Source: Brevundimonas bullata (lineage in GTDB: Bacteria; Pseudomonadota; Alphaproteobacteria; Caulobacterales; Caulobacteraceae). From it: a stretch of 64,000 nucleotides of DNA. Location of the stretch: the NCBI RefSeq assembly GCF_003350205.1, contig NZ_QLLC01000012.1, positions 40,785 through 104,784 of the forward strand. Direction: 5' to 3'. The position numbers and the translations under genes were made by a program. Positions 10,804 through 20,645 of the stretch are shown one piece after another (positions within the stretch are counted from its first letter, which is position 1; every line of letters begins with the position of its first letter). The notes below the pieces were generated by a model. It saw nothing but the letters and a program-made list of their open reading frames with translations, had not been told where the DNA came from and ran no database searches.

Positions 10804-11727
10804 TCAAACAGAAGCATTGGGCGACGGCGGCGTGATCTCGCGGTGCAGGACCCGTTCGCGCCAGGCGGTGTAGAGACCGCTGCCGGCGATCAGCGCGGCC
10901 CCCGCCAGGGTCGCCGCCGTCGGCGCGTCGCTCAGCAGCAGCCAGCCCAGAACCACCGCGCCGACCATCTGCAGATAGTCCAGCGGGGCCAGGGCCGAGA
11001 CGGGCGCGTGTTGCAGCGACGTGGTCATCAGCAGTTGCGCCAGCCCGCCCGCCAGACCGCCCGCCGCCAGAACGGCCAGCACCGCCCAGCTATGGCTGTG
11101 GCCGTCGATTAGGGTCAGGACCCCGCCGACCGTGGCGCAGGCGACGAAGAACCAGAAGACGATGGCGGTGGCCGATTCCGTCTTGCCCAGCTGACGCAGG
11201 GTGACGGTGACGGCGGCGGCGACGAAGGCTCCGCCCAGGGCGAACAGCAGGCCGGCGAGCGGCGGCGCGCCCTCGGCGCCGGGACGCACCATGACCAGAA
11301 CGCCGAGGAAGCCCAGCACCACCGCCGTCCAGCGATGCCGCCCCACCTTCTCCTTAAGGAAGAGGATGGACAGCAGGGTGGCGAAGATAGGGGCGGTGAA
11401 GCCGATGGTCGTGGCGTCGGCGAGGGGCAAAAGCTTCAGCCCCTGGAAGATCAGCAGGATGCCGGTCACGCCCAGGGCGCAGCGCCAGACATGAACCATG
11501 GGTCGGCGGGTCGAGAGCGAGGCCAGCCCGCCCTTCGCGCTCAGAACCCAGAACAGCACCACCGGCAGGCCGAAGAGCGAGCGGTAGAAGACCATCTCGC
11601 CCGCCGAGACGGGCTCCAGCGTCGCCGCCCACTTCATCAGGGCGTACATTAGGGAGAAGCTGAGGGCGGCGGCGGCCCGCAGCGCCATGCCGTAGCTGGT
11701 CCCCTGTCTGACGCCCTGGCGGCTCAT
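10804..11727 (-). CDS. EamA/DMT family transporter
   Basis: A 307-residue integral membrane protein with about ten spans and two EamA domains. LKLLPLADATTIGFTAPIF and LKEKVGRHRW are typical of the first repeat's end, and APVSALAPLDYLQMVGAVVLG of the second. Substrate unknown; relatives export metabolites or riboflavin-like compounds. The ATG at 11727 is seven bases after the dapB stop, so it is probably translated from the dnaJ-dapB transcript. Confidence 0.9.
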   Translation of the reverse strand: MSRQGVRQGTSYGMALRAAAALSFSLMYALMKWAATLEPVSAGEMVFYRSLFGLPVVLFWVLSAKGGLASLSTRRPMVHVWRCALGVTGILLIFQGLKLLPLADATTIGFTAPIFATLLSILFLKEKVGRHRWTAVVLGFLGVLVMVRPGAEGAPPLAGLLFALGGAFVAAAVTVTLRQLGKTESATAIVFWFFVACATVGGVLTLIDGHSHSWAVLAVLAAGGLAGGLAQLLMTTSLQHAPVSALAPLDYLQMVGAVVLGWLLLSDAPTAATLAGAALIAGSGLYTAWRERVLHREITPPSPNASV

Positions 11728-11734
11728 CCGCCGA

Positions 11735-12484
11735 TCAGGCCTGACGGAAGCCGAGCACGTCCTGCATGTCATAGAGGCCGGGGCGGCGGTTGCGGACCCA
11801 GGCGGCGGCGGCCACGGCGCCCTTGGCGAACAGGGAGCGGTCGATGGCCGAGTGCGACAGGGTCAGCAGTTCGTCTTCCGAACCGAACAGGACCGTATGC
11901 TCGCCGATGACGCCGCCGGCGCGCAAGGACGCGAAGCCGATCTTGCCCGGCTCGCGCGGGCCGGTGATGCCGTCGTAGGGGGCGGTCTTCAGGTCTTCCA
12001 GATCACGGCCCCGGCCATTGGCGGCGGCCTCGCCCAGCATCAGGGCGGTGCCCGAGGGGGCGTCCACCTTGCGCCGGTGATGGGTCTCCAGCACCTCGAT
12101 GTCCCAGTCGCGCCCGTCCAGACGCTGGGCCGCGTGCTCGACCAGACCGATCAGGATGTTGAGACCCAGCGAGAAGTTGCCGCTGCGGACAATGGCGATC
12201 TTTTCCGCCGCCGCCTCGATCAGGGCGTCCTGTTCCGGCGACAGACCGGTTGAGCCGATGACCAGGGCCGGGCCGCCGCGCTCGGCGCAGGCCTTGGCCA
12301 GATCAACCGAGGCCTCGGGCGTCGAGAAGTCGATGATGACGTCGCACAGCTTCAGGTCGGGCGTCTCGCCGCGGTCGAAACGGGCAGCGACCACCACGTC
12401 CTCACGGGCGTCCAGAACTAGGGAAACGGCGCGGCCCATGCGGCCCCGGGCGCCGGAGATGCCGGCGTGGAAGATGTCGCTCAC
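11735..12484 (-). CDS. dapB: 4-hydroxy-tetrahydrodipicolinate reductase
   Basis: NAD(P)H-dependent step of the diaminopimelate/lysine pathway. The 249-residue protein starts with MSDIFHAGISGARGRMGRAV (nucleotide loop), and has IDFSTPEA, the catalytic signature ETHHRRKVDAPSGTA and GEHTVLFGSEDE. The start is GTG at 12484, overlapping the dnaJ stop by four bases (GTGA), so it is coupled to the chaperone gene. Length is slightly under the E. coli enzyme but complete. Confidence 0.96.
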   Translation of the reverse strand: MSDIFHAGISGARGRMGRAVSLVLDAREDVVVAARFDRGETPDLKLCDVIIDFSTPEASVDLAKACAERGGPALVIGSTGLSPEQDALIEAAAEKIAIVRSGNFSLGLNILIGLVEHAAQRLDGRDWDIEVLETHHRRKVDAPSGTALMLGEAAANGRGRDLEDLKTAPYDGITGPREPGKIGFASLRAGGVIGEHTVLFGSEDELLTLSHSAIDRSLFAKGAVAAAAWVRNRRPGLYDMQDVLGFRQA

Positions 12485-13689
12485 GCCGTCTCTTTCGGAT
12501 TGTCGGCGTCGCCGCCCAGAATATCGGCCCAGAACCGCTTGGCCTTGCCCGCGAAACTGGAATTGCGCGGATTCTGGCTCTCTCCGAACGAGGCCGCAAG
12601 CTCCTGCATCAGTTCCTTCTGACGCGGGGTCAGATCGGTCGGGGTCTCGACGAACAGCTCGACCACCAGATCGCCGCGCTGGCGGCCGTTCAGGTGGGGC
12701 ATGCCCTTGCCCTTGATGCGGATGGTCTTGCCAGTCTGAGCGCCGGCCGGCACCTCGACCGTGGCCTTGCACTTGCCGTCGCAGGCCTCGGACACCAGGC
12801 AGGGCGCGTCGACGACGCCGCCGAGGGCCGCCACCGTCATCGGCACGGGAACCGTGACCAGCAGGTCCAGGTTGTCGCGCTCGAACAGTTCGTGGTCGTG
12901 CACCGACAGGAAGACATAGAGGTCGCCGCGCGGACCGCCGCGCTGACCGGCCTCGCCCTCGCCCGACAGGCGGATGCGCGAGCCGTCGTCGACGCCGGCG
13001 GGGATCTTCAGGCTGAGCTGGCGGTTCTTGCGGACCTGGCCGTGGCCGTGACAGGCGTTGCAGGGGTCGGCGATCATCTCGCCCGAGCCGCCGCAGCGGG
13101 GGCAGGCGCGCTCGACCTGGAAGAAGCCGTTGGCTTGGCGGACGCGCCCGGCGCCGCCGCAGGTGGAGCAGATGGTCGGCTTGGTCCCGGCCTTGGCGCC
13201 CGAACCGTCGCAGACCTCGCAGGTCATGGTGGTGGGCACCGCGATCTCGACCTCGGCGCCCTTGTAGGCCTGCTCCAGGGTGATCTCGAGATCGTAGCGC
13301 AGGTCCGAGCCGCGACGCGGTCCGCCCTGTTGCTGACGCCCGCCGCCCCGACCGCCGAAGGCATCGCCAAAGGCGTCGCCGAAGACCTGGGAGAAGATGT
13401 CGTTGATGTCGTGGAAGCCCTGACCGCCGCCGCGTCCGAACGGGTCGCCGCCGCCGGCGCCGCCGTTCACGCCCGCATGACCGTAACGGTCATAGGCCGC
13501 GCGCTTCTGATCGTCCGACAGGACCGTATAGGCCTCGGAAATCTCTTTGAATTGGGCGAGGGATTCCTCGGATCCGCCGTTGCGGTCCGGGTGGTGAACC
13601 ATGGCCAGCTTGCGATAGGCCGATTTCAGGCCAGCGGCGTCGATGGTCCGCTCGACCCCCAGAATCTCGTAATAGTCACGCGTCGCCAT
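12481..13689 (-). CDS. dnaJ: Chaperone DnaJ
   Basis: Hsp40 co-chaperone that delivers substrates to DnaK and stimulates its ATPase. Order of parts: J domain with HPD at 33-35, Gly/Phe-rich linker with FGRGGGQGFHD and GGRGGG, zinc region with four CXXCXGXG motifs (CEVCDGSG, CSTCGGAG, CPRCGGSG, CNACHGHG), then the C-terminal substrate domains. At 402 residues it is about 20-25 longer than E. coli DnaJ, owing to a polar C-terminal tail (SFGESQNPRNSSFAG...). It is separated from dnaK by a terminator-like hairpin and about 180 bases, so it may have its own promoter. Confidence 0.98.
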   Translation of the reverse strand: MATRDYYEILGVERTIDAAGLKSAYRKLAMVHHPDRNGGSEESLAQFKEISEAYTVLSDDQKRAAYDRYGHAGVNGGAGGGDPFGRGGGQGFHDINDIFSQVFGDAFGDAFGGRGGGRQQQGGPRRGSDLRYDLEITLEQAYKGAEVEIAVPTTMTCEVCDGSGAKAGTKPTICSTCGGAGRVRQANGFFQVERACPRCGGSGEMIADPCNACHGHGQVRKNRQLSLKIPAGVDDGSRIRLSGEGEAGQRGGPRGDLYVFLSVHDHELFERDNLDLLVTVPVPMTVAALGGVVDAPCLVSEACDGKCKATVEVPAGAQTGKTIRIKGKGMPHLNGRQRGDLVVELFVETPTDLTPRQKELMQELAASFGESQNPRNSSFAGKAKRFWADILGGDADNPKETA

Positions 13690-13810
13690 CAGGCGTTCGT
13701 CCTCTTACTTTTCTCGGCGCCCGCCGTCCGTGTTGAGCCTCGGATCGTGCGGTCGCGAATGACCCAAAGACCATGTCTGCTGACATGGGCGCCCGGTCGA
13801 ATGATGCAAG

Positions 13811-13852
13811 TTTTATGAAACGGCCCCGCCTGCCGTCTGGCAAGCGGGGCCG
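13811..13852 (-). terminator. Terminator-like hairpin after dnaK
   Basis: On the minus strand a 9-bp GC stem (13844-13852 with 13821-13829), with further pairing inside the loop, is followed by a short T/A-rich run. It lies about 20 bases past the dnaK stop and could end or attenuate the dnaK transcript before dnaJ, a common way to lower DnaJ relative to DnaK. Confidence 0.65.
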
Positions 13853-13873
13853 GTCGTCATAAGCCGCGTTTCG

Positions 13874-15787
13874 TTACGCGTTCTTCTTGTCGTCGTCTTC
13901 GTCCGAGACTTCCTCGAACTCGGCGTCGACCACGCCGTCGTCAGCCGGAGCGGCTTCCGAAGCGCCGTCTTCACCGGCGCCCTGCTGCGCGGCGTACATG
14001 GCCTCGCCCAGCTTCATCGCCGCCTGGGACAGGGCGTTGGTCTTCTCGCGGATGGCCTCGGGGTCCGAGCCTTCCTTGGCCGCCTTCAGGTCGTCCAGAG
14101 CCGACTGGATGGTCGCCTTGGTGGCGTCGTCGACCTTGTCGCCGTGCTCGGCCAGGACCTTCTCGGTCGAGTGGATCAGGCTGTCGGCGCCGTTGGTCGC
14201 CTCGACCAGCTCCTTGCGGACCTTGTCGGCGGCGGCGTTGGCTTCGGCTTCCTTGACCATCTTCTCGATGTCGGCGTCCGACAGGCCGCCGTTGGCCTGA
14301 ATGCGGATCGACTGTTCCTTGTTGGTCGCCTTGTCCTTAGCGGTGACGTGGACGATGCCGTTGGCGTCGATGTCGAAGGCGACCTCGATCTGCGGCATGC
14401 CGCGCGGCGCCGGCGGAATGCCCATCAGGTCGAACTGACCCAGGACCTTGTTGTCGGCGGCCATCGGACGCTCCCCCTGGAAGACCCGGATCGTCACGGC
14501 CGACTGGTTGTCGTCGGCGGTCGAGAAGACCTGGCTCTTCTTGGTCGGGATCGTGGTGTTGCGCTCGATCAGCGGGGTGAAGACGCCGCCCAGGGTTTCG
14601 ATGCCCAGGGTCAGCGGAGTCACGTCCAGCAGCAGCACGTCCTTGACGTCGCCTTGCAGAACGCCGGCCTGAACGGCGGCGCCCAGAGCCACGACCTCGT
14701 CAGGGTTCACGCCCTTGTGCGGCTCCTTGCCGAAGAAGGCCTTCACGGCTTCCACGACCTTGGGCATGCGGGTCATGCCGCCGACCAGGACCACCTCGTC
14801 GATGTCGCCGGCCTTCAGACCGGCGTCGGCCAGGGCCTTCTTGCAGGGCTCGATCGTGCGCTGGATCAGGTCGTCGACCAGGGCTTCCAGCTTGGCGCGC
14901 GACAGCTTGATGTTCAGGTGCAGCGGGCCCGAGGCGTTCATGGTGATGAACGGCAGGTTGACCTCGTACTGGGCCGTCGAGGACAGCTCCTTCTTGGCCT
15001 TCTCGGCTTCTTCCTTCAGGCGCTGCAGGGCCAGCTTGTCGGTCCGCAGATCGACGCCCTGTTCCTTCTTGAACTCGTCGGCCAGGTAGTCGACCAGACG
15101 CAGGTCGAAGTCCTCGCCGCCCAGGAAGGTGTCGCCGTTGGTCGACTTCACCTCGAAGACGCCGTCGCCGATCTCCAGGATCGAGACGTCGAAGGTGCCG
15201 CCGCCCAGGTCATAGACGGCGATCTTCTGGCCTTCGTGCTTCTCCAGGCCATAGGCCAGAGCAGCCGCGGTCGGTTCGTTGATGATGCGCAGGACTTCCA
15301 GGCCGGCGATCTTGCCGGCGTCCTTGGTCGCCTGACGCTGGGCGTCGTTGAAGTAGGCCGGAACGGTGATCACGGCCTGGGTCACGGTCTCGCCGAGGTA
15401 GGCCTCTGCAGCCTCCTTCATCTTGCCGAGGGTGAAGGCCGAAACCTGTTGCGGCGAATAGTCCTTGCCGTGGGCGCGCACCCAGGCGTCGCCGTTCGGG
15501 CCCTTGACGATCTCGTAGGGCACCATGCCCTTGTCCTTGGCCACCACCGGGTCATCGAAATTGCGGCCGATCAGGCGCTTGATGGCGAAGAAGGTGTTGG
15601 TCGGGTTCGTGACCGCCTGGCGACGCGCAGGCTGGCCGACGAGGACCTCGCCGCTGTCCTGGATCGCCACGACCGACGGGGTCGTGCGGTTGCCTTCGGC
15701 GTTCTCGATGACCTTGGGGTTCTTGCCGTCCATGACGGCCACGCACGAGTTGGTCGTGCCGAGGTCGATGCCGATGATCTTGGCCAT
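13874..15787 (-). CDS. dnaK: Chaperone DnaK (Hsp70)
   Basis: ATP-dependent Hsp70 chaperone, 637 residues. The N-terminal actin-like ATPase begins [18 protein letters not shown], with the phosphate loop GIDLGTTNS and the later [14 protein letters not shown] and [13 protein letters not shown] segments. The substrate-binding domain carries [17 protein letters not shown], and the protein ends in an acidic tail [14 protein letters not shown] candidate heat-shock promoter lies about 170 bases upstream. The 468-base gap to alkB (15788-16255) holds this promoter and leader and one intergenic repeat, with no further gene. Confidence 0.99.
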   Translation of the reverse strand: MAKIIGIDLGTTNSCVAVMDGKNPKVIENAEGNRTTPSVVAIQDSGEVLVGQPARRQAVTNPTNTFFAIKRLIGRNFDDPVVAKDKGMVPYEIVKGPNGDAWVRAHGKDYSPQQVSAFTLGKMKEAAEAYLGETVTQAVITVPAYFNDAQRQATKDAGKIAGLEVLRIINEPTAAALAYGLEKHEGQKIAVYDLGGGTFDVSILEIGDGVFEVKSTNGDTFLGGEDFDLRLVDYLADEFKKEQGVDLRTDKLALQRLKEEAEKAKKELSSTAQYEVNLPFITMNASGPLHLNIKLSRAKLEALVDDLIQRTIEPCKKALADAGLKAGDIDEVVLVGGMTRMPKVVEAVKAFFGKEPHKGVNPDEVVALGAAVQAGVLQGDVKDVLLLDVTPLTLGIETLGGVFTPLIERNTTIPTKKSQVFSTADDNQSAVTIRVFQGERPMAADNKVLGQFDLMGIPPAPRGMPQIEVAFDIDANGIVHVTAKDKATNKEQSIRIQANGGLSDADIEKMVKEAEANAAADKVRKELVEATNGADSLIHSTEKVLAEHGDKVDDATKATIQSALDDLKAAKEGSDPEAIREKTNALSQAAMKLGEAMYAAQQGAGEDGASEAAPADDGVVDAEFEEVSDEDDDKKNA

Positions 15788-15956
15788 GAGCTTGTCTTTT
15801 CACTCCTTGCGGCGGGCGATGCGGCGGCCTTCGAAAAGCGCCGCGCGTGACCGCCCCCAGTTGGGCTGAAAGCCGTCCCGGACATCCGGTCGGGCGGGTT
15901 GAATGGTTTCGGTCGAAAGCCCCAAGAATTTCGGGGTTTCTTCCGGACAGGCCCGG

Positions 15957-15986
15957 ATATGGGAAAGACCGCAGGGGCTGCAAGGG
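15957..15986 (-). promoter_or_regulatory. Candidate sigma-32 promoter of dnaK
   Basis: Reading the minus strand, CCCTTGCAG is followed, with 17 bases between CTTG and CCCATAT, by a -10-like CCCATATC. This matches the RpoH pattern (CTTG, 16-17 bases, CCCAT). The predicted leader is about 160 bases and contains a small CCCC..GGGG hairpin near 15920-15937. No CIRCE (HrcA) palindrome was seen here. Confidence 0.6.
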
Positions 15987-16085
15987 TTTCGTGCGGTTCA
16001 GGACAGATTCGGCGCCGTTTCCCGCAATAGACCCTCTCCCGGCGGCTGAGGGCTCGAGCCTCCAAGAGCGAAGTCTGCACCCCCG

Positions 16086-16202
16086 CCGTCACCCCGGACG
16101 GCCCGAAGGGACGATCCGGGGCCCAGTCGCTGGATCCGAGGACGACTCGGCGGAATGTTGGGCGCCTGGGTTCCGGGTTCGCTTCGCGCCCCGGAATGAC
16201 GG
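16086..16202. repeat. Paired intergenic inverted repeat (dnaK/alkB gap)
   Basis: Outer ends CCGTCACCCCGG and CCGGAATGACGG, each the edge of its own GC hairpin, enclose about 40 unique bases. The sequence is the reverse orientation of the copy at 17871-17988: the same two unlike halves appear in swapped order. It sits upstream of alkB and of the dnaK promoter. Confidence 0.8.
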
Positions 16203-16255
16203 CAAGGATGGACGAGACGCTTCTCCCATTGAGGGATGGGGCTTAAACGGGGAAG

Positions 16256-16873
16256 ATGTCTCCACCTCGCGAAACCCCGACCGGCCTGCCCGGCTTTCGC
16301 CTGTGGCCCGGCGCGCTGGACGCAGAAGCCCAACAGGCCCTGCTGACCGAGGTGCTGGCGGCGGCGCAAACCGCGCCCTTCTATCGTCCCATCACCCCCG
16401 GCGGACGGCCCTTTTCCGTCGAGATGACCGGCATGGGGCCGTTGGCCTGGGTTTCGGACCGGGCGGGCTATCGCTATCAGGCGACCCATCCGATCACCGA
16501 GCAGACTTGGCCGCCGATGCCGCAGACCCTGCTCGACCTGTGGGACGCCCTGACCGGCTGGCCCGTCCCGCCCGACGCCTGTCTGGTCAACCTCTATCGT
16601 CATGAGGCCAAGATGGGCCTGCATCAGGATCGCGACGAAACCGACCTGACCGCTCCCGTCCTGTCGGTGTCGCTGGGCGATACAGCGGTGTTTCGCATCG
16701 GCCCCGCCGAGGGCGGGAAGACGCAGAGCCTGAAGCTGGCCTCCGGCGACGTCTGCGCCCTGACGGGGCCGGCAAGGCTGGCGCGCCACGGGATCGACCG
16801 CCTGCTGGCGGGGTCGTCGCAGCTGATTCCCGGCGGCGGGCGCATCAATCTGACGCTGCGGCGGGCGCGCTGA
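16256..16873 (+). CDS. alkB: AlkB family DNA/RNA demethylase
   Basis: Fe(II)/2-oxoglutarate dioxygenase that removes methyl groups such as 1-methyladenine and 3-methylcytosine. In 205 residues it has the iron triad His123, Asp125 (LHQDRDE) and His178 (ARHGIDR), and the 2-oxoglutarate/substrate arginines in RINLTLRR (Arg196, Arg202). VNLYRHEAKMGLHQD and SVSLGDTAVFRIG are typical of bacterial AlkB. No ada or alkA neighbour is present. It sits with the next gene between two inverted repeat copies. Confidence 0.95.
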   Translation: MSPPRETPTGLPGFRLWPGALDAEAQQALLTEVLAAAQTAPFYRPITPGGRPFSVEMTGMGPLAWVSDRAGYRYQATHPITEQTWPPMPQTLLDLWDALTGWPVPPDACLVNLYRHEAKMGLHQDRDETDLTAPVLSVSLGDTAVFRIGPAEGGKTQSLKLASGDVCALTGPARLARHGIDRLLAGSSQLIPGGGRINLTLRRAR

Positions 16874-16946
16874 AGGGGACTCGACGGCGGCGTCAAAGCC
16901 GGGCCACAGTCCCTGCCTCATTTTGACGCCGCACCGGAGACCCGCG

Positions 16947-17852
16947 ATGACCCTGATCACCCGGCCCGAGGGCCTGAGCGCCGACCAGATCGCTCCCAGC
17001 TGCCGCAGTCTGGGCGTGGCCGCCCTCGGCGGCGTCGCCTTCGCCGCCTACGCCCCCGCCGCGCTGAGCCAGGCGGCCAGCCCGATCACCACCGACAGCG
17101 CGGACCTGACCACCGCCAACGTCTCCTATGCCGCGCCCGACGGTTTCGACCTGCCGGCCTTCGTCGCCCGGCCCGAGGGCGAAGGCCCCTTCCCCGTCGT
17201 CATCGTCGTGTCCGAGATCTTCGGCGTGCACGAATACATCCGCGACATCTGCCGTCGCCTGGCCAAGGCCGGCTACGCCGCCGTCGCCCCGGCCTTCTTC
17301 GTGCGCCAGGCCGATCCCGCCCCGCTCAGCGACATGTCGGCCGTCATGGCCATTGTGGCCGCCGCTGGATACGAACAGGTCATGAGCGACGTGGGCGCCA
17401 CGCTGGACTGGATCGGTCTTCAGTCCTGGGCCAAGTCGGACAAGGTCGGGATCACCGGCTTCTGCTGGGGCGGCAAGGTGGTTTGGCAGGCCTGCGCCCG
17501 CTTCCCGCCGCTGGACGCCGGGGTCGCCTGGTACGGTCGCCTGGCCCCGGCCGCCAACGCCACCGACGAACAGAAGACGGCCGGACGCCCCTGGCCGATC
17601 GATCTGGCGGGCGAGCTCAAGGCCCCGGTCCTGGGCCTCTATGGCGGCCAGGACAGCGGCATTCCCAATGACACGGTCAAGGCGATGAACGACGCCCTCG
17701 CCGCCGCCGGCAAGACCGACAGCCAGATCATCCTCTACGACGACGCCCCGCACGGCTTCCACGCCGACTATCGCGCCAGCTACCGCGAGGCGGACGCGAA
17801 GGACGGCTGGGAAAGATTGCTGGCCCTGTTCGAGGCGCGACTGAAGCACTGA
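16947..17852 (+). CDS. Dienelactone hydrolase family protein
   Basis: Alpha/beta hydrolase, 301 residues. The dienelactone hydrolase residues are present: Glu90 in VVSEIFG, nucleophile Cys173 in GFCWGGK, Asp236 in GGQDSGIP and His269 in PHGFH. A hydrophobic stretch at about 22-42 ending SQAA looks like a signal or membrane segment, so the enzyme may be exported; there is no twin-arginine pair. The ATG at 16947 follows GGAG; an upstream TTG was rejected. The real substrate is unknown, as this family is broad. It follows alkB by about 70 bases. Confidence 0.92.
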   Translation: MTLITRPEGLSADQIAPSCRSLGVAALGGVAFAAYAPAALSQAASPITTDSADLTTANVSYAAPDGFDLPAFVARPEGEGPFPVVIVVSEIFGVHEYIRDICRRLAKAGYAAVAPAFFVRQADPAPLSDMSAVMAIVAAAGYEQVMSDVGATLDWIGLQSWAKSDKVGITGFCWGGKVVWQACARFPPLDAGVAWYGRLAPAANATDEQKTAGRPWPIDLAGELKAPVLGLYGGQDSGIPNDTVKAMNDALAAAGKTDSQIILYDDAPHGFHADYRASYREADAKDGWERLLALFEARLKH

Positions 17853-17870
17853 CCCCGCCATAGGCCCCTG

Positions 17871-17988
17871 CCGTCATTCCGGGGCGCGAAGCGAACCCGG
17901 AACCCAGGCGGTCGACACTTCACCGGCCCTGTCATGAAGGCGAACGCCTGGGCCCCGGATCGTCCCTTCGGGCCGTCCGGGGTGACGG
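17871..17988. repeat. Paired intergenic inverted repeat (hydrolase/grpE gap)
   Basis: Ends CCGTCATTCCGG and CCGGGGTGACGG enclose unlike halves CCCGGAACCCAGGCG and CGCCTGGGCCCCGG. It is the inverted counterpart of the copy at 16086-16202, so the two bracket alkB and the dienelactone hydrolase gene. Only the middle ~40 bases differ between them. Confidence 0.8.
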
Positions 17989-18009
17989 CGAAAGAATGCG
18001 GTCTCAAAT

Positions 18010-18043
18010 AAAAAAGGCCCGGAGCGTCTGCTCCGGGCCTTTC
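18010..18043 (-). terminator. Terminator of hrcA-grpE, possibly bidirectional
   Basis: A 10-bp GC stem (18016-18025 with 18030-18039) with a 4-base loop is followed on the minus strand by six T (complement of 18010-18015). TTT on the other side could let it work for the converging hydrolase gene as well. Confidence 0.88.
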
Positions 18044-18064
18044 CCGTTCTCAATCAGCCGACAC

Positions 18065-18709
18065 TCACGCCTTGGCGTCGAAATTCCCGCCGGTCGTATT
18101 GGCTTCCGAATAGGCGCCGCCCGAGGCCGGGCCCGAGCCCTTGGCCGCGACCGCCACCATGGCGGCGCGCACGGTGCGGCCGAACAGGGCGTAGCCGGGT
18201 TGCAGGGTCTGGATCACCGTGCCGCCCGGCACGCTGTCCGAGGGCTGCTCCATCACGGCCTGATGCAGGTGGGGGTCGAAGGCCTCGCCCGGCTCGGGCG
18301 CGACGCGGGTCAGGCCGTTGGATTCAAAGGCCGACAGCAGGGACTTCTGCGTCAACTCCAGACCCGTCACCATGGCGGCGACCGGACTGTCGGCCTCGAC
18401 GCCCTCCAGCACCTTGGGCGCCGACAACAGGCCGCGCTCCAGGGTGTCGGCCACGCTCAGCAGGTCCTTGGCGAAGCGCTGGATGGCGTAGGCGCGGGCG
18501 TCGTTGGCCTGGGTCTCGGCGCGGCGCTTGATGTTCTCGGCGTCGGCCACGGCGCGCAGGGCGCGGTCCTTCCACTGGTCGCGCTCGGCGATCAGGGCGT
18601 CGATCACGGCCATGTCGCCGTCGTCAGCGCCTTCGGCTGCGGCATCGATGGCGGATTCTCCCATGTCCTGCTCGAGTTGGTCGCGGGTCTCGTCGTTGAT
18701 GTCGTTCAC
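18065..18709 (-). CDS. grpE: Nucleotide exchange factor GrpE
   Basis: Exchange factor that releases ADP from DnaK. The 214-residue protein has an acidic N-terminus, a long coiled-coil helix ([26 protein letters not shown], residues ~38-65), and the C-terminal beta domain with [15 protein letters not shown] and [17 protein letters not shown]. The start is GTG at 18709, overlapping the hrcA stop (GTGA). The C-terminal tail is Gly/Ser-rich. The hrcA-grpE order is usual in this group. Confidence 0.97.
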   Translation of the reverse strand: MNDINDETRDQLEQDMGESAIDAAAEGADDGDMAVIDALIAERDQWKDRALRAVADAENIKRRAETQANDARAYAIQRFAKDLLSVADTLERGLLSAPKVLEGVEADSPVAAMVTGLELTQKSLLSAFESNGLTRVAPEPGEAFDPHLHQAVMEQPSDSVPGGTVIQTLQPGYALFGRTVRAAMVAVAAKGSGPASGGAYSEANTTGGNFDAKA

Positions 18710-19800
18710 GTCTCTTGTCCGTCCAGAATCCGGCCCAGCACCCGGGCGGTATAGTCCACCAACGGAATGACACGGGCATAGTTCAGTCTTGCAGGGCCGA
18801 TGACGCCAATGGCGCCCAGCATCCGCTGCCGACCCGTCATATAGGGCGCCGCGATCACGGCGGAACCCGAAAGCGAAAACAAGCGTGTTTCGGCGCCGAT
18901 GAAGATGCGCACGCCCTGGGCCGCGCCGACCCCGTCGAGCAGGCCAATCAGCTGTTCCTTCTGCTCCAGATCGTCGAACAGGACGCGGACCCGCTCCAGA
19001 TCCTCGAGAGCCTGGGCGTCCTGCAACAGGTTGGCGCGGCCCCGCACGATCAGGGCCCGATCGCGCTCCCCGCCGCCGGACCAGGCGGCCAGACCATCCT
19101 CGACCAGACGGGCGGCGGCGGCGTTCAGTTCCGACCGGGCGGCGTCCAGTTCAGCGCTCATCTCGGTGCGCGCCTCGGCCAAGGGGCGACCCTTGAGCCG
19201 GGCGTTGAGGAAGTTGGAAGCCTCGCTCAGCGTCGAGGGCGTCACCCCCGCCGACAGGGGCATAAGCCGGTTCTCGACCGTGCCGTCATCGCCCACCAGA
19301 ACGGCCAGGGCCTGATCGTGGCCCAGGGCCACGAACTCGACGTGCTTGACGCCCGCGTCGCGCACCGGGCTGGCGACGATGCCCGCCCCGCCGGCCATGC
19401 CGGACAGCAGGTTGGTGGCGGCGTCCAGCGCCTCCTCGAAGTTGCGGCCCTTCCCCGCCAGCCGCGCGTCGATCTCGCGTCGCTCGTCCTGGCCGATGTC
19501 GCCGACCTCCAGCAGGCCGTCGACGAACAGACGCAAACCCGCATGGGTCGGCACCCGCCCCGACGAGGTGTGCGGCGAGGCCAAAAGGCCCGCCAGGGTC
19601 AGGTCCTGCATGGTGTTGCGGATCGACGCGGGCGACAGGGCCAGCCCCCCGCGCGAGATGGTGCGCGACCCGACCGGCTCGCCGGTTTCCAGATAGGTCT
19701 CGACGATGCGGCGGAAGATATCGCGCGCACGGGCGTCCAGCGTCCCCAACCCGGCGGGGGCGCTTCCGAACGGAGACGGGTGGGGGGCATACAGGCTCAC
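18706..19800 (-). CDS. hrcA: Heat-inducible transcription repressor HrcA
   Basis: Repressor that binds CIRCE operators, usually before groESL, and depends on GroEL for activity. An N-terminal winged helix reads [20 protein letters not shown], with [11 protein letters not shown] and [12 protein letters not shown], then [17 protein letters not shown] and a C-terminal GAF-like domain. I used the GTG at 19800 (364 residues); a GTG at 19824 would add eight residues and the true start is uncertain. Divergent from rph. No CIRCE site was found in this window, so its target lies elsewhere. Confidence 0.95.
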   Translation of the reverse strand: MSLYAPHPSPFGSAPAGLGTLDARARDIFRRIVETYLETGEPVGSRTISRGGLALSPASIRNTMQDLTLAGLLASPHTSSGRVPTHAGLRLFVDGLLEVGDIGQDERREIDARLAGKGRNFEEALDAATNLLSGMAGGAGIVASPVRDAGVKHVEFVALGHDQALAVLVGDDGTVENRLMPLSAGVTPSTLSEASNFLNARLKGRPLAEARTEMSAELDAARSELNAAAARLVEDGLAAWSGGGERDRALIVRGRANLLQDAQALEDLERVRVLFDDLEQKEQLIGLLDGVGAAQGVRIFIGAETRLFSLSGSAVIAAPYMTGRQRMLGAIGVIGPARLNYARVIPLVDYTARVLGRILDGQET

Positions 19801-19844
19801 GCTTTCAGGATAAGCACGCCGCACTCAGGTTCCAAGGAAATCCC

Positions 19845-20561
19845 ATGCGCCCGTCCGAACGCACCCCCGAACAACTCCGCACCGTCACGCTGGAAACCGG
19901 CGTCAACCGCTACGCCGAGGGCTCGTGCCTGGTGTCGTTCGGTCACACCAAGGTCCTGTGCACCGCCTCGATCGAGGAAAAGGTGCCGGGCTGGATGCGC
20001 AACACCGGCCAGGGCTGGGTCACGGCCGAATACGGCATGCTGCCCCGCGCCACCCACACGCGCGGCCGTCGTGAAGCCGCCGCCGGCAAGCAGTCGGGCC
20101 GCACGCAAGAGATTCAACGCCTGATCGGCCGCTCCTTGCGCGCCGTGGTCGACCTGAAGGCGCTCGGCGAGCGCCAGGTCCTGATCGACTGCGACGTCAT
20201 CCAGGCCGACGGCGGCACCCGCACCGCCTCGATCACCGGCGCCTGGGTCGCCATGGCGACGGCGCTGAACTACCTCAAGGACGAGGGCGTGCTGAAGACC
20301 GACCCTATCATCGACCAGGTCGCCGCCGTGTCCTGCGGCATCTTCAACGACCTGCCGGTTCTGGACCTCGACTATGAGGAAGACTCCACCGCCGAGGCCG
20401 ATTCCAACTTCGTCCTGACCGGCGCGGGCGGCATCGTCGAGATTCAGGCCACCGGCGAGAAGCGCGGCTTCAGCCGTCCCGAGTTCGACCGCCTGTTCCA
20501 ACTGGCCGAGATCGGCTGCGCCGACCTGTTCGCCCTGCAACGCGCGGCGCTCGGCAAGTAG
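19845..20561 (+). CDS. rph: Ribonuclease PH
   Basis: Phosphorolytic 3'-5' exoribonuclease that trims tRNA 3' ends; forms a hexamer. The 238-residue protein is the family's full length, with [32 protein letters not shown] and [18 protein letters not shown], which include the phosphate-binding and metal-binding residues. The ATG follows AAGGAAAT. Divergent from hrcA across only about 44 bases, where both promoters must overlap or lie inside the genes. Confidence 0.98.
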   Translation: MRPSERTPEQLRTVTLETGVNRYAEGSCLVSFGHTKVLCTASIEEKVPGWMRNTGQGWVTAEYGMLPRATHTRGRREAAAGKQSGRTQEIQRLIGRSLRAVVDLKALGERQVLIDCDVIQADGGTRTASITGAWVAMATALNYLKDEGVLKTDPIIDQVAAVSCGIFNDLPVLDLDYEEDSTAEADSNFVLTGAGGIVEIQATGEKRGFSRPEFDRLFQLAEIGCADLFALQRAALGK

Positions 20562-20645
20562 GCTGGACCACTAAAAACCGAAGACTAGGCCGCGAGGGCC
20601 GATCAAGGCATGGTGGGGTCTTCTGCGAACGGAGATCCCCGCCCC

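Noticed and set aside
16086..17988. A transposon around alkB and the hydrolase
   Set aside because: There is no transposase and no target-site duplication was seen; inverted copies of a dispersed intergenic repeat explain the flanks. Kept only as a finding to check.
18706..19844. CIRCE operator for HrcA in the hrcA/rph or dnaK upstream regions
   Set aside because: No TTAGCACTC/GAGTGCTAA-type palindrome is present in either region.
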